The position numbers and the translations under genes are program-made. This document shows, piece after piece, positions 1-11,200 of a DNA stretch of 64,000 nucleotides. The notes beneath the pieces are model-generated. The model ran no database searches. It saw only the letters and a list, made by a program, of their open reading frames with translations, and was not told the DNA's origin. Positions within the stretch are counted from its first letter, which is position 1. Each line of letters opens with the position of its first letter. This stretch comes from Linepithema humile. Its lineage: Eukaryota > Arthropoda > Insecta > Hymenoptera > Formicidae. The stretch spans positions 9,362,001 to 9,426,000 of the forward strand of contig NC_090128.1 in NCBI RefSeq assembly GCF_040581485.1, written 5' to 3'.

Positions 1-624
1 CCCTATATATATATATATATGCATCGTGTATGACGTATTCATTCTAAAATATATGCATATATACGAATATACATAGATATATGCTTTATACAATTACAAT
101 ACTCATTAAGCATTAAGATATCGCATTATCACGGGTGAACAGATTATTTTGCTAAATCGTGAACTCAAAATTGGATGAGTTGTCAACATAAGATAGTTAA
201 ATAATGAATATTTTTTAAAGAATTATTTTAACGTTATCATAAAAATCTTGCAGATGCATATATGTATACATGCTAATTAACGATGCTAAAAATTGCATCA
301 GACGATAAAGTATCAGTACGATCGATAAAAATAATGTAAATAATGCGTTATCAGTGACCAATAAATTTGAGCACTAGAAAGCGTAGTTATTCCACATAAT
401 TGTACAATTTTTAATTAAATTTAAAGAATCGTGCAATTATGTGGAATAATTATGTTTTCTAGAATACAGAAAATTGATCCGTTACTGATAACAAAATTAT
501 TTTTAATCTTTAGATAAAGTTAAAAATAATCTATATTGCGTTAGTTGTGGAATATGGCTCTAATGTTTTGTATATATTAACTGCTAGATTGTGCAATTTT
601 CTTACGTCATTGCATAATTTATAG
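1..624. other. Intronic/upstream sequence of the PMP34 gene, AT-rich
   Basis: There is no coding signal. The stretch opens with a short (AT)n tract (about 5-20) and contains a large imperfect palindrome (listed separately). It ends at a splice acceptor (tttatag, last base 624). I read it as an intron of the carrier gene whose earlier exons lie left of the window. Confidence 0.55.
336..510. repeat. Imperfect palindrome / MITE-like foldback element
   Basis: The left arm (about 336-405) and right arm (about 427-510) are near-complementary. The best inner match is ttattccacataatt on the left against aattatgtggaataa on the right. The pairing continues outward through ctagaaa/ttttctag and ttatcagtgacc/cgttactgataa. 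No ORF is present. The shape fits a miniature inverted-repeat transposable element; I could not define the target duplication or the family. Confidence 0.6.
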
Positions 625-1293
625 ACGGACTCGTGCACATATGGAAGTATGAAGGTTTGGAGCAGCTGTGGGCGGGAACATTGCCGAGTCTCATGCTCGT
701 GACGAATCCTGCCATTCAATTTATGACATACGAGAGTATCAAGAGAAGGGTCAATGCATCTTTCAGCGGTACTCAACCACCAGCGTGGATTTTTTTCGCT
801 ATTGGCGCGATTGCGAAAACGATTGCCACGTCGTTAACATATCCCTTGCAGCTTGTGCAAACAAAATTGAGGGTATTGATAATACGTTAATTATATGCTA
901 AATTTATTCTAAAAATCAATTTAGGTGAAAAAATTATTGTACGTTTTTTAATGGCTAAATATTGTGCTTTCAGCATGGACACAAGTTTCCTAATCTACCT
1001 CCAAATGCAGGCACGTTACAAATATTGTTCTACATTTTAAAGTAAGTGAAAAATAATTTTAAATAAATGTACTATTAATTTATTTTATATTATATCTTGT
1101 TTCAATTGAAAAAAATTAATAACTTAAATGTGTAATTTTTGCTTGCAGGAAGCAAGGGATAAGTGGCTTGTACAAAGGGATGGAGGCTAAACTTTTACAG
1201 ACTGTTTTCACAGCCGCTTTGATGTTCCTGGCTTACGAAAAAATCGCGCGATTTGTTTTCCGTATACTTTTACACAGACCTGTTCTAAGATAA
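625..1293 (+). CDS. PMP34: Peroxisomal membrane carrier PMP34 (SLC25A17-like), 3' part
   Basis: Mitochondrial-carrier-family protein of the peroxisome membrane. The family exchanges CoA, FAD, NAD and related nucleotide cofactors. Three in-phase exons are visible: 625-872, 974-1041 and 1149-1293 (TAA at 1291-1293). Exon 1 reads GLVHIWKYEGLEQLWAGTLP, then NPAIQFMTYESIKRR, then the third carrier signature SLTYPLQLVQTKLR (P-x-Q-x-VQ-x-KLR type). Exon 3 carries GLYKGMEAKLLQTV followed by TAALMFLAYEKI, which closely matches my memory of the C-terminus of SLC25A17. Junctions are AGG|gtattg, cag|CAT, AA|gtaagt and gcag|G, and all phases fit. The N-terminal half of the protein must lie left of the window, so the gene is partial only because of the window edge. 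Downstream sequence to 1900 has no other coding signal. Confidence 0.9.
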
Positions 1294-1467
1294 CGACTTA
1301 TCTCCACGGCGAAATAATATTACAACAAAGTAAACTTAAAAATCTTAATCTTCAAGTCACATTTTATACTTTCCTATAGATTGTGACTTCATGGATAAAT
1401 GTGAAAAATTAGTATTAACATTACTACAATTAGATAATCAATTAAAAATATCTAAAAATTTAACATT

Positions 1468-1538
1468 GCGGACAAATCACGAGAAATCTCGTGTTTATTA
1501 TGTTAATGCTTCAAGCGGATCACACGAATTCTCGTGTG
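1468..1538. repeat. Two related short hairpins in the PMP34 3' flank
   Basis: GCGGA is followed by CACGAG-aaat-CTCGTG (stem 1478-1483 with 1488-1493). A second copy begins GCGGA at 1515 and is followed by CACACGA-attc-TCGTGTG (1521-1538). Both have perfect stems and a shared leader, so they look like diverged tandem copies of one foldback unit about 47 bp apart. They may lie in the 3' UTR. Confidence 0.5.
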
Positions 1539-1906
1539 CAAATATATAGGACATGAAAATATCTGGCCACTGAGCATGGCTAGCAGTAATATAATTAATG
1601 TGTTAATCTCTAAAAAATCTTATACATATAATTCTTTTTTTTTCTAGTATTATTGATATCGTTAAAACTGCGATATTAACTAATGTTTTAACGAGTATAC
1701 TTTATATATTCATAATTATCATAAAAAATATGTATATTAATGATAAGATTGTATATCAAATTTTTACATTGTGAATGTGACCATTTAGACACTAATTAAC
1801 AAAACGGATATGGTAGAGATCGAAGAATTTCGATAATCGAGTCAGCACTGAAATGCGCGATTATCATCAACCTGATGATAAAAAACTGTCAGAAAAAAAC
1901 GGTTAA

Positions 1907-4459
1907 AACATAGAGTTTGTAGAAATATCCAAGAAAAATGTGAATATACTTGAGATACTGGCGAGTTTAAGAAAATCGCAGCATTGTTTTAGATCGCAAC
2001 TTCAGTACAAGTTTTTACAAACGCGAAAAGCAAATACGGGAAAAGAAAATGAAGAAGCGGAATGCGTAAATGTCGCAACACGTCACGATTACTCCCGCAA
2101 AATCGATCGCAAACGATCCGAGGCGATATTAAAACTTTTAGCTAAACTTAAAATACGCAAATCATCTAAAAGTCAACTGCAGATTAATGGTTGCAAGTCT
2201 ATGACTTCCAAGTAAGTGCTCGTAAAAAAAGATAACGTATCCATTTTCTATGTTGATAATAGAAACATAAATAGAACAGTGCACTGCATCTTTTTTATTG
2301 TTACCTTCGTACATATCTACACTAATAATATTTTTCAGATATTAATATATTTCTATTAGAAAATATTTTTAATTTAAAAAATTATTTATTTCTTATATTT
2401 TTAGTATTAGACTCTTTAATTTACTATAATATCATTGTATGTTTTAATTTTAATTAAACCTGAAGCGATACAAATATATGATATAGTAATTAAAAATCAA
2501 AATAAATATAATTTGAACTATAGCGTCAATCATGTTGGAAATACGATGAACCCACCATCAGGTCGCAGTATACGCGAAAATGCAATTAACAAAGAACCGA
2601 CTGACTCGATAGTTACTGCAAAAAGTAAATCCAAACCAAAGCCTGTAATTCTATCTTATGATTATGAGGCAGCCATCAGTCAACCTGATATCCCTACATA
2701 TTTGGAAATCGATAATAATACGCAGGACCCGTTTTGTTCAAATAGTGGCAGATCATCAACGATAGTTTTAGAAACAAAAAAGACTGTGGAGATTCGTCCG
2801 CAAACTCGCGACGTCATAAATATTAAAAAAGATTCAATATTTTCCTCGGAAATTACACGACATACTATTGAAAAGAGAAAAAACGATGTTATTACAAATT
2901 GTGAAACGTTGTCCAATTTTCAAGTTTGTTTTAATAAATTTTGTTTTTAAATATATTAATTTTGTACTAATCTGTATAATATTTATAGGATTCGGTACAT
3001 GTGAGAGATATTAAAAAATCATTAAACGTCATAGAAAATAGAAAAAATATTACGAATAAAGTTACTTATATACATCAAGAAACGGGAAATTCGTATAAAG
3101 AAAATTTTAACAAAATTAACAAAAATGCAAAATTGTATAATTCCCGAAATAAGGCTAGCAAAATTCCACGTCTAATAAAGCCTAATTTCTTTATGTCTCG
3201 AGAATCTCAGGCTTATCAGGTATAAAATAAAAGTTATAAAATATATAATTAATTTTTCTAATATGCATCTTCTCAATTTAAAATAATTTTAATTAACACA
3301 AGACAAAATCATCGGCAAAGAATAAATTCAACCGTCCGACAAATATAAGATCACCTATGATATGCAGTGAGGAGGAAACGTTAGTATCCATATATAAAAT
3401 AAGAGAATGATTATATGATTAGTTGAATAACTATATCAATAAATAATCATTGAATCTATATATATACATATTTTATATTCTCGCATAAATAAAATTTTAA
3501 TTAGATTTTTATTGAAAAGATAATGAAATATATGATATCAGATCATGATCAGATATGATATCATATTTTTAATTATTTTACAATTGCTTAGTAATTTTAT
3601 TTTATATGCAATAAAAATATAATTATTATATAAGCATATATAACTTTAGCAACTCAGGAAATAATTTAAAGAAGGAAGTTTTAAATATGGTTGATTATCA
3701 ACAATCAAAAACTGAAGACATCTTGCAAATTGGCTACAGAAATTCAGTGTAAGTCAAATGTTAAAAAAAAAAAAAGTTATTTCATATTTTCGTATTATTA
3801 CGTATTCTTGTACTTGTAGAAAATTTTGCAATAACTAAAAATATTTTGTTTTTGCTTAGAGATCTTTTGTATTCTGAAAAAAACTCCGAAATGGATGCTG
3901 ATGAAGAAGATTTGCCGACACCAATAAGCAAATCACAAATTAACACAGGCGCTGGTGATGATCCGCGTTCCGCCACATTGTTAAAAAGCATGACGTTAAA
4001 ATGCAAATGCCAATCGTGTAATAATCATAAATACGCATCTTCTATTCGTCAATATACCGAAACTGATTCTTGGAGTTCTCCCGCAATGGAAAGCGCGAGA
4101 AAATGGCAAAAGTAAAATGCCTATGTCGTAAAATGTAACAAGTCTTTGTCTTTTAGATTATATTTAAACAATTATATTTATGGCAATAATTTATACCTAG
4201 GAAATCGATAAAACATCATAAATTTAATACGAGTTCCGAAAACTTGGATGTATTGTCGGATTATAACGTCAATAATAGTAACGTTAAAGCTACCGACAAG
4301 AATGACGAAAAGTCAAGTCTCACCAATAATTTTGCAAAATCATTTTCAACAGAAAATCCCGCAAGAATGAAAACTTATCGAACGGCCAGCTTATCTTTTT
4401 TTAATGTGTTTTTTGACATAGTTTTCTGGCCTTTCGTTTTTCTCCGCGAAAAACAATAA
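1907..4459 (+). CDS. Unrecognised Lys/Asn/Ser-rich multi-exon protein, hydrophobic C-terminus
   Basis: I do not recognise the family. Seven exons join in phase: 1907-2211, 2524-2923, 2989-3219, 3303-3379, 3650-3748, 3860-4111 and 4201-4459 (TAA). Donors are AA|gtaagt, CAA|gtttgt, CAG|gtataa, AC|gttagt, GT|gtaagt and AA|gtaaaa. The joined frame gives about 540 residues. The protein is basic and polar with low complexity (runs of K, N and S). It has an acidic patch MDADEEDLP in exon 6 and a small Cys cluster, CKCQSC. It ends in an aromatic hydrophobic segment (LSFFNVFFDIVFWPFVFLRE) that could be a membrane anchor. The start is unresolved: the first exon is open only from 1907 and has no early in-frame ATG. 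An ATG at 1853 is in the same frame but is separated by TAA at 1904-1906. Codon use is AT-rich like the flanks. Confidence 0.6.
3530..3566. repeat. Nested perfect palindromes in an intron
   Basis: The 11-bp arms ATATGATATCA (3530-3540) and TGATATCATAT (3556-3566) are perfectly complementary. The loop itself contains the palindrome GATCATGATC (3541-3550). It lies in the intron between exons 4 and 5 of the unknown gene. No function is apparent. Confidence 0.6.
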
Positions 4460-5501
4460 TATTCTTACACAATATTTTAGAAATCTATTATTATCTATTA
4501 CATAATTTACCACAAATTTATCAAAAATGATATTTTTTATTGTAATGTACACCAAAATATTGTCTTTGCAATTCCTGAGAAAATGCATGTGTATTTGAAA
4601 ATATTTGCAAAATATATTTCGTGTTCGTTGTTAAAATAAAATAAAATCCAAGCAAATTGTATTCTCTTTTGTTCAGTTCATAAAAATGCATCAAAGTTGA
4701 TAAAATTTGTATAATAATTATATCATTTAGATATATAAATCATATAATTTAATACAATAGTAATAAATTATAATAGAATAATTGTTTATTACAAAATTCA
4801 ATATTTTACTCACCGGTTGTTGCAGCAGTCTTGCAATTGGCACAATAAAATTAAGAAAAAATAAGTTCCACCGCTTCTAATGTATGAAATCATCCTTGAT
4901 ATGAAATCACACATGTAGTGAAGAAAAAAGATGATGTATTGTTTCACAAACAGTATCTGAAAAAAAATTATTATTATTATATTACTCAAACTGTACAAGC
5001 AGCAAAAATAAAATTAATAGCCTGGTATAATAATATTATTTTATTTTATTGTGTGTAATTTATTTTTTCTGTTAGTTTCTTTATTTTGTTGATATTTAGA
5101 TAACTTTGTATGTAATAATAGTCTTTGTTTAGTTGAACATAAATTTATCAAAACTATAGCAGTTTCAGTTTTCAGATTAAACTCTAATGATTTACAGAAA
5201 ATATATATCATATATACAGTTTCTAGTAAAATCGCCGTTAAAATAAACCAAAATAAGAGAGACAATTTGTGATATCTTACAATTAATCAAGAAAAACAGT
5301 GATTACTCATTTGTATCTCATTATGTATTGACTCAATTAATAACAAAATAACAATATTTATGTATATATTTAGTGATAATCATGTACCTGCAGTTTGTTG
5401 CAGTTTCGTTGCGTTTTGGGAAGCAAACGAGAAAAAAGATCTTGATATATACGAAGATTATTGATCAATTCGCAGGTAGAAACAGATTGCGGATCACGAA
5501 A
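4391..5501 (-). CDS. Candidate minus-strand spliced small gene, family unknown
   Basis: Three stop-free blocks join in phase on the minus strand. Exon i covers 5501-5388 and ends CTGCAG|gtacat. Exon ii covers 4956-4814, has a long T-tract acceptor (tttttttcag|ATACTG) and ends AACCG|gtgagt. Exon iii begins at 4574 (ttctcag|GAAT) and stays open to a stop at 4391-4393. Together they give about 146 residues without a stop in roughly 70% AT sequence, which is unlikely by chance. Exon ii encodes a hydrophobic stretch (KQYIIFFLHYMCDFI). An ATG at 5559-5557 begins a signal-peptide-like run (MKVFTTKVNFIYVLCC) but in a different frame from exon i. The true start is therefore unknown, or an indel is present. 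Exon iii overlaps the last exon of the + strand gene ending at 4459, and AATAAA occurs inside it (near 4545). It may instead be a noncoding RNA. No family was recognised. Confidence 0.3.
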
Positions 5502-5811
5502 TTACAATATTGCAACATAATACGTATATAAAATTTACTTTTGTGGTAAAAACCTTCATTTTGCACGATAAAATCACTCGAAATAAGATTACACGACCTA
5601 CACCGTATCGTATTCACTAAACGACTAGAAAGGACTGTTATGGACTCCGGTTTTAAATTCGAGAATCGCAATCAGACGTGTATCCATATATCGAACACCT
5701 CACAGCGAGTCTCGCATAACCTCCGGTTTTAAATTCGAGAATCGCAATCAGGCATGTATCGATATATCGAACACCTTGCATAACCTCAAATATTTCCTCG
5801 ACGATCACGAC
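4460..5811. other. Spacer between the unknown gene and Snapin
   Basis: On the + strand I see no coding signal here. The minus strand holds the candidate spliced gene described above. The right part carries the 56-bp duplicated block and presumably the Snapin promoter and 5' UTR. Arrangement of the two transcripts would be head to head. Confidence 0.5.
5645..5776. repeat. 56-bp near-identical direct duplication upstream of Snapin
   Basis: The block 5645-5700 recurs at 5721-5776, a period of 76 bp. Both begin ctccggttttaaattcgaga and end tatatcgaacacct, and they differ at only a few positions. The second copy ends 35 bp before the Snapin ATG, so the duplication sits in the probable promoter or 5' UTR. 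Confidence 0.85.
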
Positions 5812-6587
5812 ATGGATGTGGACACGGCGAGTGATAATACGTCTATTGACGATAAGATAGATGATTTTTGCGAGAATCCTACACGAGATGCATTAACGGA
5901 AGGTCTTATGAGTCTTTTGAAACCAACGGTGGATCAATTAGATGATAGAATTCGTGCTACAAGGTAACTGCAAATTTTTCATTATGATTCTTTGCAATGC
6001 GCATGCACGAATGAGAAATCTTCCTACGCGATACATCTTTTTGCAAAATTAATTTACTTTTCTATTAATTATCTTTTCTTATAGTTTTCTCACAAATGAG
6101 CGTAATATATTATCAAAATATGTGTTTATTGAGATCTATTTATTCATTTATTTATTTGTTGCAGTGGAGAAAAAAATTACAGTTTATTTGTTACATCTTT
6201 ACTTTATTGTCATCTTATAAAAGTTCACAAACTTTTAAAGATTTGATCTGATCAATTTGTATTTTTTTTTATAGAATATGTCAAATTGAGCTGAAACAGC
6301 GAATTGAATCTTTGGTAGAAGAACTTCAGAGAATTAACGATGCGTTGCAATATCCAATGGAAACAGATGCTTATGTAAAGAAACTTATTAATGCTAAACA
6401 CAAAATCACAATCGTTAGCAACATCTTGCAAACCACTCAAGAACGATTGAACAAAGTACATCAAGCTGTTGAGAAGAGCACTGCCAAGAGGAAAACATTG
6501 TTAGATAATAGTTCTGCGTATAGCAGCACTAGTGCTGAACCAGATAAAGAGGAAACAGCTGAAGCGGAAGCTGATAAACAACAGTAA
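5812..6587 (+). CDS. Snapin: SNAPIN, BLOC-1 / SNARE-associated protein
   Basis: Snapin is a small coiled-coil subunit of BLOC-1 and BORC. It acts in lysosome-related organelle biogenesis, endosome and lysosome motility, and SNARE-dependent synaptic vesicle fusion. There are two exons, 5812-5963 and 6275-6587 (TAA at 6585-6587). The junction AAG|gtaact ... tatag|AATATG joins codon AG|A in phase. The product is 154 residues; the human protein is 136. The diagnostic core is LTEGLMSLLKPTVDQLDDRI followed by RATR, then ELKQRIESLVEELQRINDAL, DAYVKKLINAKHKI and VSNILQTTQERLNKVHQAVE. All of this is predicted helical coiled coil. The acidic N-terminus and the A/E-rich C-terminal tail are variable in the family. 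I chose ATG 5812 because the open frame upstream lacks another ATG. N6AMT1 starts 98 bp after the stop on the same strand. Confidence 0.95.
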
Positions 6588-6685
6588 TTTTTTTTTAATA
6601 TTAATTATACATATGTGATATTATTTTTAAATTGTTATTTGCCAATTATCACTTTGTATGTTTTATGTAAAATTTTATATAAGCC

Positions 6686-7339
6686 ATGGAAACTCCAATA
6701 GTTAACTTATCAGATAATGAGCTCAAAACAGTATACGAGCCTTCGGAGGATTCATACATTTTGATAGATGCTTTGGAAGCTGATTCAAAAATTCTGGAAA
6801 TGGTAAAGCCTGTGATTTGTTTAGAAATAGGTAGTGGTTCTGGTATAGTTATTACAGCTTTAGCAATGGCATTGAAGAGACATCACAACGCTCATTTTAT
6901 GGCAATTGATATCAATCCTGATGCATGTGGGGCCACAAAAAGAACTAGTCTGATTAATTCTGTTGATGTAGATGTTCTTCAGATGAATTTGTTAGATTGT
7001 ATTCAAATTAGGAATACATTTGATATTATTTTATTCAATCCGCCATACGTTGTTACTGAATACGAGGAAGTACTAGATGATAGACTCATATTTAAGACTT
7101 GGGCAGGTGGTAAAAATGGTAGACAAGTTATGGAACAAATATTCACTACTATTCCAGAGATTTTGTCAGATGCAGGAATTTTTTATCTGGTCATTATTAA
7201 AGAAAATGACCCTGAATATATTCTTAGTGCTTTTCAAAAATTAAATATGTCTGGTAGGATTGTTTGTGAGCGGAAAGTAAGAGGAGAGCACTTGTATGTT
7301 TTGCGTTTTCGTAAAATCAAGGAAAATGAAATAAGTTAA
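6686..7339 (+). CDS. N6AMT1: N6AMT1/HemK2-type glutamine methyltransferase (eRF1)
   Basis: Class I SAM-dependent methyltransferase, orthologous to human N6AMT1/HEMK2 and yeast Mtq2. With TRMT112 the family methylates the glutamine of the GGQ motif in release factor eRF1; other substrates have been reported. It is one exon of 217 residues; human N6AMT1 is 214. Visible motifs are YEPSEDSYIL near residue 17, SAM-binding motif I LEIGSGSG (46-53), the acidic AIDINPDA (73-80), and the catalytic NPPY (118-121), which clamps the glutamine or adenine substrate. TWAGGKNGR (138-146) follows. The start context aagccATGG is good. Length, motifs and lack of stops make it intact. It lies 98 bp behind Snapin with no AATAAA or ATTAAA between, so the two may share transcription. 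Confidence 0.96.
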   Translation: METPIVNLSDNELKTVYEPSEDSYILIDALEADSKILEMVKPVICLEIGSGSGIVITALAMALKRHHNAHFMAIDINPDACGATKRTSLINSVDVDVLQMNLLDCIQIRNTFDIILFNPPYVVTEYEEVLDDRLIFKTWAGGKNGRQVMEQIFTTIPEILSDAGIFYLVIIKENDPEYILSAFQKLNMSGRIVCERKVRGEHLYVLRFRKIKENEIS

Positions 7340-8229
7340 CGTCACTACGAATATAATTTCTATAGGACTTCTTTTATATAATTGTTATTTTTTCCATGAT
7401 GAGTTGCAGATAGGATATATTCAATTATGATCTTTTTATCGATAATTATAATGTTATTTAAGTCACATGTAAACTTATGTACCATAAATACAATTAATAA
7501 TTAATTAATAAGTATATAATTATATATAATTCATTTATAATGTTATGTTACATAGGAATAATGACACAATTTCTTATCTCTATATTCTCTTTTCACTTTT
7601 AGCACAAGAAGTAGTAATTATTCGTTCGTAAAAGGAAAAACTTGAAATGAAGTACCCTTATTTTTACAAATATGTATTATAATTTATTTTAACGTTCTTA
7701 AGATCTATATTACTAATATAATATCGAAACATATAATAAATATCATATCGTATCGGCATCCAGTATTACGCAAAATGAGCATTATCGTCGTCCAAAGATC
7801 GTACGAGTAGCTTCTTATTGTATATTCATAAATTGATATGTAAAATATGGCTGCATCTCCCTATTCTGCTATCGAGCAGAACGAATTTATCCTGTTCATG
7901 TAACATTAACGCTCTGCAATGAATTATAGTATTAACACTCTGATTTGAAATTTGTTTATAGATATGCAGAAGCAACAAGTTTAATAAAACTTCGTCGTCA
8001 CAATTCACCGACTGTGTAGTAAGCGTTCCAGACATCTCAGTATACATTTTCCTCCAGTATCCTTTCATCAATTCCTTCATAACTAAATGATTACGAAGCG
8101 ATAAGGTAAAATAATCACTTATTGTTTAAATATTATTTGATTACTGGCACGCGTTCGTTGTCTCTTACGTAACTCCTTTCCGTTCCTTATTACGATAATA
8201 TCGATACAGGCATTGTCAATAATACCTTT
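7340..8229. other. Convergent 3' region between N6AMT1 and the ZP gene
   Basis: AT-rich sequence holding the 3' UTRs of two convergent genes. A TTTATT near 7683 is a minus-strand AATAAA and could end the ZP transcript. A minus-strand ORF (7826-8080, 84 codons) lies in the ZP 3' UTR. I saw no family signal in it. Confidence 0.5.
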
Positions 8230-11200
8230 CTACGAGTTCATAGATTTTGTTCTACGGATCCGTTCTAGTTTTATGTACAACACAGCTGCGCTAATGGTCG
8301 CAAAGAAGAGCGTACTCAGCATGAAAGAGAACGTTGTGTAGAAGCTACTATTGCTCATGCACACATTGTTAGTCTTTGTCATTGCTTCGACAGCCGTTTC
8401 TTCCATGCTTTCCAGAATTTGGCTGGATGCTGTGCTTAAATCATCTAACATGATCACTTTGAAACGACGTCCAACTCGAACCGGATCCGATAACAAAACT
8501 GAACTCGTTGAAGTGTTAGAAGGTGGTGCATACGTCACAGATCGACGACGTCTACCTGGCTCGATTTGCTAAAACAGATTATTTCAAAATTAATATAAAT
8601 TATGAAAAACAGTTATGCACTTGAAGATTAATTATACATTAATCTAGCATCACATGTTTAATTCATATTTCTTATTTACAATCAAGTTTCTAAATCAAAC
8701 TTCATAAAATTTATCTTAAAAATAAAAATAAATAGGACAAATAAAAACATTTAAAAATTTAAATAAAGTTATTTATATATTTATTAGCCAAATTAAAAAT
8801 AATTTATTTTGGAGTAGTCTTGAAAAAATTTATAAGAATGTTTGATAATTTATATAAAAATAACGTTTTTTAATCATAAAGGAAAAAATTTTTTAATAAT
8901 TAAAAAAAAAATCATAAAATTTTTATAAAATATTTGAATGTTATAAAATTTTTGAATATGTGTGCCATATATATATATTTATGTGCTATATATATTATAA
9001 TTTCAACAAATAAAATATAAAATGAGAAAAAATTATTCATACGAACCGCCACGCCGTCATGTCTGAAACTGGCGCGAGACACGACAGTGTATTTCAACGA
9101 TTTAGTAATTTTATTGTTGCCTTACCTGATCTGCTTCCGGGCAAGCTTCGCAATCCGTTTTGCACAATTCGATATTACATTCGATGATTAGATCCATAAC
9201 GTCGGGAAATTTAAAAGCTTGGAAGAACGCATAAGCAATAATAGATGCGCCTGTATTTCCTGTATCGTTTGTCTTTTGGAAAGCGCCGAATAACTTTGGT
9301 TTCAAAATACAGCCTCTCTCGTCTGTGAGCTGCAGCATATTGGTCGAGTCCTCGTCTCGCGCCACACAATCGCGTACCTTCAGGTTAGTTATACATTTCA
9401 TCATTGTTGCATATTTTAATATTCAGATATTTTATTTGCAATCAAGTTTTTAGAAACATACACGAACCATGTTGAGAAATAATTATCAATTTGCCATTAT
9501 TTTTCATGTATTAATGAATTAATTATATTCGCATATTCTACTATATTCACGTGATTTTATTACATGATTTATTATTACGAATATCAGATAATGTTTAATA
9601 CAACGTACCTGCAGATCGAAACCGGGATCGCCTTCCACAGAGACTACTAAAGTCATTGTCTCTCCGATCTTTACGAGTCCATCGGCTGCTGGTGCGAAAG
9701 GTCCTTTGCCGATTTGAATATCCAATTTGGCCGTAGCCGTATCGCCGCTGAAGGTAACGATTTCCTGATTTAACATGTCTACTGAGAAATTAACTGTTAA
9801 GGCTTTATTGATGTTTCCTTCCCAAAGGCAGCGTACTCTTCGCACTGTATCCCAGACTTCTTGTATGCCCGGCTCGTTCTAAAACAATAGAAATTTATGA
9901 TAATAATATCTAATAATCGAACGCGATTTTTTAAAATAAAATAAAAAAAATTTAGATTAACGAATTTAGCTAGCTCAGATTAATATTGACCTGCAATACA
10001 AGGACATTTTCCAAATATGCTTGGCCAGCTTCACCCTCAAAGTCGTTGATGAATTGAGTTCCACATGAGTCTAGATTTACAGTGAAAGAGTATTGCGTTT
10101 GGCCAGAATTTTGTTCTACGTATCTGCATTCCGGGTTCATGTAGAATCCCTGAAAAATTGGGCAATATTGATAAATTATTATTTGATGAAATTTGATGCG
10201 AGAGAATATAAATTTTATTCATTGCATATAATATGCATTTACTATTGCATATAATATGCATTTACCTTAGAATAAATAACGCCGTCAAAAGCGCGATTAA
10301 ATTCAATATTAATCGTCATCATGGTTTTACTGCACATAACATCAAGATTATGAATATGCGGCGGATGATTGAGATCGTCTTCTTCATCGGAAGCTTAATA
10401 AATTTGTAAATTATTTTTTCCTGTATTATATGTTTATATTTTTTTTTAATTTTAGGAGAATGTACCTGCACCGGTTTGTGTGGTTTCGCCTGTTCCACTA
10501 GCTTCAGTTCGAGGACCTTCTGGTGAAGTAGTTCCACCAGGAGTTCCACCAGGTGTAGTGAAAGGAGGGAACGGAGTGGAAGATTGATAGCCACCGGTTG
10601 AAGTCGAACCTCCTCCGCTACTCGGGTAACCCGCACTAGGATAGCCATTGCTGGCGCTACCTGGAAAGAAACCTGGACCTGTGGGCTGTCCTGAAGGATA
10701 GCCACCTGGTCCAAAGGAATTTGAGCGTTTCGAAGGATAGTCCGGTGCTGCAAATGATAAAACGGAACTAGTGTTAAAAACTCTACCCGAAGTGCTTCTG
10801 GCGTCGCTGGAAGCTTGGAAGCCGCTGCCGGGAAACTCGCCCAAGGATGACGATCCGACGAATGGTGTTGGACTGGTTGTCGGGAAAGACGACGGCTGCG
10901 GCGGAAGGTAAGTGCTTGATGGTTCTGGAGAGCTCAGCGGCGGAAAAGCCGACGAGCCCGTATTAGTGTATGATGGTTGGCTCGGTCGCGGATTGTAAGA
11001 CGAGGAGCCGCTGAAGCCTTGCGGCACGTATGTTGATGAAGGTTGTTGGCTGCTGGGAAAGCTCGGCCTCGGGCTGGGGTACGTCGGTTGTCCGGATGTT
11101 GGGAAACCGGTGTTTGGTGGCGTATAGAGCGACGACGGTCTCTGAACAGGAGATGAGTAACTCGGTTGTTGACTCGTGGCTGGTTGGAATGGCCGAGGTT

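Noticed and set aside
7826..8080. An 84-codon minus-strand ORF starting MKELMKGYW
   Set aside because: It lies in the ZP gene 3' UTR, has no family signal and no separate promoter or splice evidence.
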